Positions 6,080 through 13,475 of a stretch of 18,987 nt of DNA are shown one piece after another. Source of the DNA: Christensenella sp. UBA1224 (GTDB taxonomy: Bacteria; Bacillota; Clostridia; Christensenellales; Aristaeellaceae); assembly GCA_002309235.1 (NCBI GenBank), contig DBXA01000032.1, forward strand, positions 1 through 18,987, written 5' to 3'. Each line of letters opens with the position of its first letter. Within the stretch, counting starts at the first letter, position 1. The position numbers were made by a program, and so were the translations under genes. Under the pieces are notes generated by a model that was given only the letters and a program-made list of their open reading frames with translations, ran no database searches and was not told where the DNA came from.

Positions 6080-7069
6080 ATGATAAGATACTCTGTCAAA
6101 CGTCTCCTGCAGTCGCTGCTGACGATCTTCCTGATCGTTTCGGCGGTTTTCCTGCTGATGCGCCTGATGCCGACGGATTATTTCTTCACGGAAGATGAGC
6201 TTATGAAATTCACGGAAGAAATGAAAAACGGCCGCCTGGAAGCAGCCGGGCTCTTGGATCCGCCCTTTGTACAGCTCGGGCGTTTCTGGAAAAATCTGAT
6301 CACGAAGGGTGATCTCGGCATTTCACGCCGTATCCAGACCGGCAAACCGGTCGTGGATGTGATCGGCGGCAAGTTCGGGATCTCCATGCAGATAGGCCTC
6401 ATATCGCTGTGTCTTTCGCTGCTGGTCGGCGTACCCTGCGGCATCCTTCAGGCCCGCTATAAGGCCGGGATATTTGATACCATCGGTACCGGTTTTACGA
6501 TCTTCATCAACGCGGTGCCGCATCTCGTTTCCTATTCACTGATCATGATATTCGGCGCGCGATTGTTGGGACTGCCGTCATTGTATTCCACAAGGCTTGC
6601 ATGGAAGTTTACGTTATTCGGTTCCCAATTCAAATTCAATTATTCCATGATACTGCCTATCGTATGCTTATCCCTTGCCAGTACTGCCAGCTACATGATG
6701 TGGATGCGCAGATACATGGTGGATGAGCTAAATAAGGAATATATCCGCCTGGCAAAGCTCAAAGGCCTTTCCACCACGAAAGTCATGTTCCGCCATGTGA
6801 TGAAGAATGCTTTCCTCCCGCTTGCCCAGTATCTCCCGTATTCGATCCTTCTGACGGTAGGCGGTTCCCTGCTCGTGGAACGCTTTTATTCGGTTCCGGG
6901 GCTTGGGCCGCTTCTGACGGACTCGATCAACAGGTATGATACCAATGTGGTTCAGGCGATCGTCATGCTGTACGCTTCCCTCGGCATAGTTGGTCTCTTC
7001 CTTGGAGATCTTCTGATGATGCTGATCGATCCGCGTATCAAGCTGATCGGAAAGGAGGGGGCACGCTGA
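6080..7069 (+). CDS. oppB: Oligopeptide ABC transporter permease, OppB/DppB family
   Basis: A 329-residue integral membrane permease subunit. The first membrane helix is at about residues 9-30. After a roughly 70-residue external segment come five further helices at about 103-125, 133-160, 190-207, 252-266 and 293-315. The cytoplasmic EAA loop that docks on the ATPase lies at about 221-248 (YIRLAKLKGLS to KNAFLPLA). VERFYSVPGLGPLL (267-280) is a family hallmark. The start at 6080 (MIRYSVKRLLQS) is preferred over an upstream in-frame ATG at 6011. AAAGGAAG at 6065-6072 fits it, and the longer version would run through the inverted repeat and add residues foreign to the family. The gene ends in TGATG, overlapping the start of oppC by one base, so the two are translationally coupled. 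Confidence 0.92.
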   Translation: MIRYSVKRLLQSLLTIFLIVSAVFLLMRLMPTDYFFTEDELMKFTEEMKNGRLEAAGLLDPPFVQLGRFWKNLITKGDLGISRRIQTGKPVVDVIGGKFGISMQIGLISLCLSLLVGVPCGILQARYKAGIFDTIGTGFTIFINAVPHLVSYSLIMIFGARLLGLPSLYSTRLAWKFTLFGSQFKFNYSMILPIVCLSLASTASYMMWMRRYMVDELNKEYIRLAKLKGLSTTKVMFRHVMKNAFLPLAQYLPYSILLTVGGSLLVERFYSVPGLGPLLTDSINRYDTNVVQAIVMLYASLGIVGLFLGDLLMMLIDPRIKLIGKEGAR

Positions 7070-8118
7070 TGAGCAGGAAAAGACAGAAAACCGTACAGGA
7101 AATGGAACAGCCTGTCGTAAAGCTGGATGTCGATTACAGTACCGTAGATACGGAACCTGCGAAAGAAAGGCCCTATGGACGCGAATATACGCAGGCACGC
7201 AGCAAGATGCCGGAAAAGCAGCTCTTTGAGTTTGCGGAATACCATCCGCAGGAGGCCGAACGCATCGGTTATTCCAATTATTCCTACTGGAAGAGCGTGT
7301 GGAATAACTTTTTCCAGCGCAAGCTGGCGATCGTAATGGGCGTTGTGTTCATTGTCTTGTTCGTTTTCACGTTCATTGCGCCGGTTATCAGCAAGTTCGA
7401 CGTCAATAACCTTCGTATCGATAATGACCTCGCTTTTATCAGCCCGAACGGAGAATACTGGTTCGGAACGGACAATCTCGGCCGCGATTACTGGAGCCAG
7501 GTCTGGTCTGCTACCAGGACATCCATCATACTGTCCGTATCCGTTTCCATCGGCCAGATATTTGTAGGCGTGGTTATCGGCCTTGTCTGGGGTTATGTCA
7601 GGAAGCTCGACCGCTTCTTTACGGAACTCTATAACTTTATCGATAATATCCCGACGATTATCTACATGACGCTGATCGCTCTGATGGTCGGCAAATCGAC
7701 CTTTATCATGGGTGTTTCGCTGATAGCATTCTACTGGCTCGGCACGGCAAGGAATATCAGGAACCTGGTGTTTATGTACCGCGACAGGGAATACAACCTG
7801 GCTTCGAGGTGTCTTGGTACAGGGATCAGGCGCATACTGGTAAAGAACATATTCCCGTACCTGGTAAGCGTTATCATATTGCGCCTAGCACTTTCCATAC
7901 CCGGTATCATCGCCTTTGAGACGACGCTCAGCTACCTGGGCCTGCTCGATTCCAGTACGCCTTCACTGGGTATACTGCTCAGGAATGCGAGGAGCTATTT
8001 CCTCCAGTTCCCGTATCTGCTGATCTGCCCGGCGGCGATCGTTTCCCTGATAACCGTTACTTTCTACCTTGTGGGCAACGCATTCTCGGATGCCTGTGAC
8101 CCGCGCAACCACGTATAA
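7069..8118 (+). CDS. oppC: Oligopeptide ABC transporter permease, OppC/DppC family
   Basis: A 349-residue permease subunit that pairs with OppB to form the membrane channel. The conserved WFGTDNLGRD block (131-140) and the EAA loop at about 242-265 (YNLASRCLGTGIRR to IFPYL) identify the family. Helices lie near 86-106, 152-176, 190-206, 211-226, 265-285 and 318-338. Before the first helix there is a hydrophilic leader of about 85 residues, rich in charged and polar residues, longer than in typical OppC of about 300 residues. AAGGAGGGG at 7052-7060 and the one-base overlap with oppB fix the start. The product belongs in the cytoplasmic membrane. The function of the long N-terminal tail is unknown. 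Confidence 0.92.
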   Translation: MSRKRQKTVQEMEQPVVKLDVDYSTVDTEPAKERPYGREYTQARSKMPEKQLFEFAEYHPQEAERIGYSNYSYWKSVWNNFFQRKLAIVMGVVFIVLFVFTFIAPVISKFDVNNLRIDNDLAFISPNGEYWFGTDNLGRDYWSQVWSATRTSIILSVSVSIGQIFVGVVIGLVWGYVRKLDRFFTELYNFIDNIPTIIYMTLIALMVGKSTFIMGVSLIAFYWLGTARNIRNLVFMYRDREYNLASRCLGTGIRRILVKNIFPYLVSVIILRLALSIPGIIAFETTLSYLGLLDSSTPSLGILLRNARSYFLQFPYLLICPAAIVSLITVTFYLVGNAFSDACDPRNHV

Positions 8119-8132
8119 GGAGGGCATAGACA

Positions 8133-10190
8133 ATGAGTGAAGCCAGAGTGCAGCCTGTTGATTTCAATGCCCGCGCGCAGCAGGTCCTTTCGCAGATACC
8201 GCTTCTTTCCGCAAGGGATGTGGAAGTTACTTTTTCTCTCCGGGGCAATAAGCTTACCGCTATACGACGCGCTTCCCTGGACCTTTATGAAGGGGAGACG
8301 CTGGCGATCGTAGGTGAGTCCGGTTCCGGAAAAAGTGTATTTACCAAGTGCTTTGTCGGCATGCTGGATAAAAACGGTTCCATCACGCACGGCAGTATTA
8401 TGTACGACGGCCGTGACCTGACCCAGCTTACGGAAAAGGATTGGCTGGGGATACGCGGCAAAAAGATTGCTATGGTCACGCAGGATCCGATGACGAGCCT
8501 TAACCCGCTCAAGACCATCGGAAAGCAGATCCAGGAAGCCGTTGAACTGCACCAGGGGCTGCGCGGCGCAGCGGCCAAGGCGGAGACCATCCGCATACTG
8601 CAGGATGTCGGCATAGCGGAACCTGAAAGGCGCTACAAGCAGTACCCGCATGAGTTTTCCGGCGGTATGCGTCAGCGTGTCGTTATCGCGATCGCCGTTG
8701 CCTGCCGACCGCAGATCCTGATCTGCGATGAGCCGACTACTGCCTTGGATGTGACGATACAGGCCCAGATACTGGATCTGATACGCCGCCTCCAGCAGGA
8801 GCAGCATATGACGATCATTTACATCACCCACGATCTGGGTGTTGTTGCGAATGTGGCGGACCGTGTAGCCGTCATGTATGCCGGTCAGGTGATAGAAGTC
8901 GGCATGGCCAACGAAGTATTCTTTGATCCGTGGCATCCGTATACATGGGCGCTGCTTTCCGCTCTTCCGCAGCTTGGCGTCAAGGGAGAAAAGTTGCCCG
9001 CAATAGACGGTACGCCGCCAAACCTCTTCAGCAAGATCGTCGGCGATGCTTTTGCGCCGCGCAACCGCCATGCTCTCAACATCGATTTCCTTGAGGAGCC
9101 GCCGATGTATGAAGTGACGGCTACTCATAATGTCAAAGCCTGGCTGCGCGATCCCCGCGCGCCTAAGGTGGAGCAGCCCAAAGCCATCAGTATGCTGGAG
9201 GCTCAGGGCGGGAAACCGAAGGGAACGGATCCCAATGCTTACCATCCGCATCTGGATCCTAATCGTGAGGAATTGGTGCGCGTCGATAAGATGCAGGTGA
9301 CATTCGGAAACGGACACAAAAAGTTCGTCGCTGTCAATGATGTCAGCTTTACCATCTACAAAGGGGAAACCTTCTCACTGGTCGGTGAAAGCGGATCCGG
9401 CAAGACGACGATCGGGCGCGCAATCCTTCGCGTCAATCCGATTTCCGAAGGCGAAGTTTTCTTCCGGGGAGAAAAGATCAGCGGCAAGATCAGCAAGGAA
9501 ACGGATACAAAAGTCATCCGCTCCATGCAGATGATCTTCCAGGATCCTATGGCATCACTGAACGAGCGTGCCAAGGTGGACTACATCGTTTCGGAAGGGT
9601 TGTTCAACTATCATCTGTATAAGAATGAGAAGGACCGGCAGGAAAAAGTGCGCAAGGCGCTGGAAGAAGTCGGCCTGCTGCCGGAGTTTTCCAGCCGTTT
9701 CCCGCACGAATTCTCCGGCGGACAGAGGCAGCGCATCGGTATCGCCCGTGCGCTGATCATGGAACCGCAGTTCATCGTGGCGGATGAGCCTATCAGTGCG
9801 CTGGATGTATCTATCCGCGCACAGGTATTGAACCTCCTGAACGAACTGAAGAAGAAGAGAGGGCTTACCTATCTCTTTATCGCACATGATCTTTCCGTCG
9901 TACGCTTCATATCCGACCGCATAGCGGTTATCCATAAGGGGCGTATCGTAGAACTGGCAGAAGCGGAGGAGCTCTTCCTGCATCCGCTGCATCCGTACAC
10001 AAAGGCGCTGCTCTCTGCTGCGCCGAACCCGAATCCGTATCTGGAACGTACGAAGAAGCTGCTGATATACGATCCTTCACAGCATGATTACAGAGTGGAT
10101 AAGCCTGTTTGGAATGAGATCCTTCCCGGTCATTTCGTCTATGGAAATGAAAGGGAATTGGATGGGTACCGTTCCGAGATAAGCATTTAA
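8133..10190 (+). CDS. Fused OppD-OppF dual ATPase of the oligopeptide transporter
   Basis: A 685-residue protein holding both nucleotide-binding domains on one chain. The OppD-like half has Walker A GESGSGKS (61-68), signature FSGGMRQR (175-182), Walker B ILICDEP (195-201) and the switch histidine in THDL (232-235). The OppF-like half has GESGSGKT (418-425), FSGGQRQR (527-534), FIVADEP (547-553) and AHDL (584-587). Both sites look catalytically complete. A linker of about 40 residues (341-380) joins them. The oligopeptide C-terminal domain of the first half, FAPRNRHALN to HNVKAWL (307-338), lacks the four cysteines usually present there. AGGAGGG at 8118-8124 overlaps the oppC stop and sets ATG 8133. 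It ends the operon; the terminator follows 13 bases after the stop. Confidence 0.92.
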   Translation: MSEARVQPVDFNARAQQVLSQIPLLSARDVEVTFSLRGNKLTAIRRASLDLYEGETLAIVGESGSGKSVFTKCFVGMLDKNGSITHGSIMYDGRDLTQLTEKDWLGIRGKKIAMVTQDPMTSLNPLKTIGKQIQEAVELHQGLRGAAAKAETIRILQDVGIAEPERRYKQYPHEFSGGMRQRVVIAIAVACRPQILICDEPTTALDVTIQAQILDLIRRLQQEQHMTIIYITHDLGVVANVADRVAVMYAGQVIEVGMANEVFFDPWHPYTWALLSALPQLGVKGEKLPAIDGTPPNLFSKIVGDAFAPRNRHALNIDFLEEPPMYEVTATHNVKAWLRDPRAPKVEQPKAISMLEAQGGKPKGTDPNAYHPHLDPNREELVRVDKMQVTFGNGHKKFVAVNDVSFTIYKGETFSLVGESGSGKTTIGRAILRVNPISEGEVFFRGEKISGKISKETDTKVIRSMQMIFQDPMASLNERAKVDYIVSEGLFNYHLYKNEKDRQEKVRKALEEVGLLPEFSSRFPHEFSGGQRQRIGIARALIMEPQFIVADEPISALDVSIRAQVLNLLNELKKKRGLTYLFIAHDLSVVRFISDRIAVIHKGRIVELAEAEELFLHPLHPYTKALLSAAPNPNPYLERTKKLLIYDPSQHDYRVDKPVWNEILPGHFVYGNERELDGYRSEISI

Positions 10191-10203
10191 AGACAAAATA
10201 AAG

Positions 10204-10238
10204 CGGCACCGCACAAAAAACTGTGCGGTGCCGTTTTT
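10204..10238. terminator. Bidirectional terminator between oppDF and the SpoIID gene
   Basis: CGGCACCGCACA (10204-10215) and TGTGCGGTGCCG (10222-10233) form a perfect 12-bp stem around AAAAAC, followed by TTTTT (10234-10238). On the minus strand the stem is followed by CTTTATTTTG, a usable if imperfect T-rich tract. It lies 13 bases after the oppDF stop and 8 bases beyond the SpoIID stop of the opposite strand, so it serves both converging operons. Confidence 0.9.
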
Positions 10239-10246
10239 CTGGCGCT

Positions 10247-11944
10247 TCAGTTGATGATGACATACCTGGAAGATACATATCCTTCCTGTTCCGCTGTCCG
10301 CATGTGATACCATCCTTCTAATTTTTTTGTGATGATGACGTACTGACCATCCAGGAGAGTACCCAGTATATCGGAGGTGGTAGAGGCTTCCTTTCGTATG
10401 TTGAGCACATAGGAATCCCCCGGAAGGACTACTCTGCCGTATTGTTCATTATTTCGCAGGATAGGCAGCAGACCGGGCACATCTCTGTCAAGTCCGGAAG
10501 CAAAGGGAATAAGCTCTTCGGGATCCGGCGATACTGCATTCAAAGCGACAAAATCGACTCCGGGATAATAGAATGAGAGGATCTCTTCGCTTGTCATATT
10601 GTGAGATCCTGCCATTGTCTGAGCGCCGCGCTGGCTCATCCCGACACCGTGGCCAAAGCGCCTTGCTTCAATACGGAAGCATTTGCTTCCTTCATACGGT
10701 TCGCTGCCGATCGCTATCGGCGTTTCTTTACCGTCACTGCCGATCGCGATTACGGTGTATATCTCATATTTCCCCGAATTGATCTTGAGGTCTTCGTAAT
10801 TGGCTTTCATGAAGTCAAACAGCCCGACCTTGACTTCCAGCTTCTTTTCAGTCTTCTCACCGTTCTCGTCCGGTATATTGACGGTTATCCCGAAGATGAG
10901 GCTGCTTGCCATGATGCTTCCTTCGTGCCCGATGGGGTCTGCCGGTATGATATGATCGATGCTGGAGATCGTGCTTTCATCGGTAACGGCTTCATCTTCA
11001 TCGGCAGCGCGGGCAAGCAGCTCTGTAATCAGAGTCCCATCGACAAGAGCTGCATCAGAATAAATGTCAAGGGACTTTACCCTTGAATTCGGGTTCTCAA
11101 GATCATACGGATCGAGCCTGATATCGAGATAGGAATAGTCGCCGTTGTAACCGAGAACATCCTGGGGAAGGGCTGTCTGCCCGCCGTTGCTTGCCCCATA
11201 GTAGAGAACGGCAAAAGTATCTTTATAAAGACCTGCGATACCGCGTGTTGAGTCGACTGCCTCGATAGCGTTTTCGTATGAAGCGTTGTAGCCGCGGAAT
11301 ACCTGATCGCCTGTTGTATCTACCACATCGTATCTTTTTTCAGCTCTTACAGACTTGCGGGCAAGCGCATAGGTCCTTGCGGCAATAGCCTGGGCTTTTA
11401 AAGCTTCCAGAGGCCATGAATCGTTCATCTCATAGGGAACTACCCCGTACAGATACTCTTCGATATCGATGTATAAAATGATGCCTAAGCTGCTGCCGTC
11501 CCTGAATACCTCAAGATCACCGATGTAAATGTTGTTATGCGGCGTCTGTCTGATGTATATTCCGTTTTCAGCCCCATCGGATGCGTTCCTTACGAGTTTA
11601 AACCCGTCTTTCATGTTGATGCTCATCCCGTTGGATTCCAGCCAGATGCTTTCCCCTTCGACGGCGATCCTGAGCCTTGTTCCACGGGAAAAACGCATCG
11701 TTTCACCTATAGAATACATGCCTTCAAGCTGCAGAGTTAGGTGCAGAGGCGTTCCGAGAGACTTCAGATATACCCGGAGGGTACCGTCGATCTCGCTCTC
11801 AGACGAAGTATCCGATACCTCCGAAACAGCGGACTCGCTCTTTTCGACACCTTTCGCTTCTGCTGCCGAAACAGCCGGTATCGGCAGCATGACAATGACC
11901 AACAAAAGCGTGAGAAGCTTTTCCAGGATCCTGACCAAGCGCAT
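10247..11944 (-). CDS. SpoIID/LytB-domain protein with C-terminal SH3 domain
   Basis: A 565-residue exported protein. A signal peptide or anchor occupies about residues 1-28 (MRLVRILEKLLTLLLVIVML, then PAVSAAEA), followed by an acidic low-complexity stretch. The SpoIID domain starts near 145. EYLYGVVPYEM (163-173) carries the presumed catalytic glutamate E172, and ALKAQAIAARTYAL (181-194) and GHGVGMSQRGA (431-441) are hallmark motifs. SpoIID is a lytic transglycosylase acting on stem-peptide-free glycan during engulfment; LytB-type relatives modify amidase action in growing cells. Between residues 281 and 420 lies extra sequence not typical of the compact B. subtilis protein of about 340 residues. 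Residues 508-563 resemble a bacterial SH3 wall-binding domain. The start at 11944 is chosen over an upstream ATG because GGAGG (11957-11953) lies 8 bases before it and the signal peptide follows directly. Confidence 0.87.
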   Translation of the reverse strand: MRLVRILEKLLTLLLVIVMLPIPAVSAAEAKGVEKSESAVSEVSDTSSESEIDGTLRVYLKSLGTPLHLTLQLEGMYSIGETMRFSRGTRLRIAVEGESIWLESNGMSINMKDGFKLVRNASDGAENGIYIRQTPHNNIYIGDLEVFRDGSSLGIILYIDIEEYLYGVVPYEMNDSWPLEALKAQAIAARTYALARKSVRAEKRYDVVDTTGDQVFRGYNASYENAIEAVDSTRGIAGLYKDTFAVLYYGASNGGQTALPQDVLGYNGDYSYLDIRLDPYDLENPNSRVKSLDIYSDAALVDGTLITELLARAADEDEAVTDESTISSIDHIIPADPIGHEGSIMASSLIFGITVNIPDENGEKTEKKLEVKVGLFDFMKANYEDLKINSGKYEIYTVIAIGSDGKETPIAIGSEPYEGSKCFRIEARRFGHGVGMSQRGAQTMAGSHNMTSEEILSFYYPGVDFVALNAVSPDPEELIPFASGLDRDVPGLLPILRNNEQYGRVVLPGDSYVLNIRKEASTTSDILGTLLDGQYVIITKKLEGWYHMRTAEQEGYVSSRYVIIN

Positions 11945-12016
11945 TTTACTTTCCTCCGTGATAGGACTTATACTTCTTGTGACGGTTGATTGGTACAAAA
12001 CGTTCCTTTGGAAGGA

Positions 12017-13441
12017 TCAATCGTTACACCCCGCCAATCGTGCTATGGCATGGGCAAATATCTTTGTGCTGAGGACGAATTTGTTTATCTCGACACTTTC
12101 ATCCGGCATGTGGCATGGGTCGGGATCACCGGGGAAGTTAAAACCGAAAGCGACCGTGTTGGGCATCATGCGGGAATAGGTGCCGCCTCCGATGGCAAAA
12201 GCATATGCCGGAAGCTCTGTGACCTCATGATAGGCTGCCAGAAGGCCCTGGACGATCTCACTGTCTGCCGGTACGTGATGCGGTCCGCGTGAATGAAGGC
12301 ATTCGACGGACATTGTTGGCTCAGCGGCTGCTTTCGCTTTTTCGGTAAGCGCAGCCGTATCGCCGCAAATGGGTACACGGCAGTCAAGAACGCAATTGAG
12401 CTCTACGCCGTCATATCTGAGAAGGCCGAGATTGCATGTCAACGCGCCGCTTTCTTCATCGGATATATCGATTCCCAGCCCGCTTCCGTCGCCTGAGAGG
12501 CCTATTTTATCGGCAATAAGCGTGATCGCGGGATAAAGCTTGCCTCCTGCTTTCAGTTCTTTCAAGGCGATGAAAAGAAGCCCTGCAGCGTTGATGCCGA
12601 GATGCGGCATGGAGGCATGGGCGCTTTGGCCGATAGCTTCGATCTTCGCTCGTCCGCCGCCGATATCGATCGCGGATACGGAGCCTTTGCTCGGAAGATC
12701 AGAGTGAGCCAACAGATCATTCAGCTTTTCCGCAGATATTTTTTCGGTTCCGACGATGGCATAAGCCTTTCCCGGAACGACATTGACTGCTTCACCCGCA
12801 TACATTTCGTATATGGGGATATCGCAGGCAGGATCTGCGCAAGCGTGTGTGCTCAGCTTCAGGGTCATACCGCCTTTTTCGATATTGATCACAGGGAAAT
12901 CCGCGTCGGGGGAAAAACCGTAATCGGGCATTTTCCTGTGGGCAGCATAATATCTCATATCCCGCATGCCGGTTTCCTCATCACAGCCGAGGATAAGCCT
13001 TACGGCATCCTTCATGGGAATGCCGCTTTCCTTCACTGCCCTCATGGCAAATAACGCTGCAACGGCAGGACCTTTGTCGTCCGCGATACCGCGGCCGAAC
13101 ATTCTGCCTTCGGATACAGACAGCTCAAACGGGGGATAAGTCCATCCGTCTCCTGCGGGGACTACATCGAGATGGCACAGCATGCCCATACACCTTTCGC
13201 CTGTACCGTATTGTATGCTTCCGGCGTATCCATCGACGAGATCGGTTTCAAAGCCAAATGCGTCTGCATCTTTTAGGGCGATATCAAGCGCCTTTCGTAC
13301 TTCATCCCCGAAGGGCGCTCCTTCCTTTCCGCAGTTTTCATCTGCCATACTCGGCACGGAGATCCAACGGCGCAGCATCTCGATCATTTCACCTTGCCAC
13401 CCGTCAATAAGGGAATCGATCTTCTGGTAATAATCACACAT
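12017..13441 (-). CDS. pepV: PepV-type dipeptidase, M20 metallopeptidase family
   Basis: A 474-residue cytoplasmic zinc dipeptidase that would hydrolyse short peptides such as those imported by the Opp system encoded nearby. Metal and catalytic residues of the M20 family are visible: HLD (H90, D92), GRGIADDKGP (D121), CDEETG (E155 as base, E156 as ligand), SPDADFP (D179) and a C-terminal histidine in PDPCHMPDE. The lid insertion typical of PepV lies between about residues 190 and 380. The start at 13441 is preferred over an ATG nine codons upstream because AGGAGG (13456-13451) lies 9 bases before it. It follows uvrC by 34 bases and precedes the SpoIID gene by 72 bases on the same strand, so cotranscription is likely. 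The length matches the family. Confidence 0.92.
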   Translation of the reverse strand: MCDYYQKIDSLIDGWQGEMIEMLRRWISVPSMADENCGKEGAPFGDEVRKALDIALKDADAFGFETDLVDGYAGSIQYGTGERCMGMLCHLDVVPAGDGWTYPPFELSVSEGRMFGRGIADDKGPAVAALFAMRAVKESGIPMKDAVRLILGCDEETGMRDMRYYAAHRKMPDYGFSPDADFPVINIEKGGMTLKLSTHACADPACDIPIYEMYAGEAVNVVPGKAYAIVGTEKISAEKLNDLLAHSDLPSKGSVSAIDIGGGRAKIEAIGQSAHASMPHLGINAAGLLFIALKELKAGGKLYPAITLIADKIGLSGDGSGLGIDISDEESGALTCNLGLLRYDGVELNCVLDCRVPICGDTAALTEKAKAAAEPTMSVECLHSRGPHHVPADSEIVQGLLAAYHEVTELPAYAFAIGGGTYSRMMPNTVAFGFNFPGDPDPCHMPDESVEINKFVLSTKIFAHAIARLAGCND

Positions 13442-13475
13442 AACAGCATTCCTCCTAAAAAAGATCATAATCTTG

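Noticed and set aside
8064..9317. A 417-codon minus-strand frame over the fused ATPase gene
   Set aside because: It is antisense to intact Walker A, signature and Walker B motifs; no promoter, ribosome site or domain is visible.
11945..11998. An upstream ATG that would add 18 residues to the SpoIID protein
   Set aside because: The internal ATG at 11944 has GGAGG 8 bases upstream and is followed at once by the signal peptide; the extension would bury that signal.
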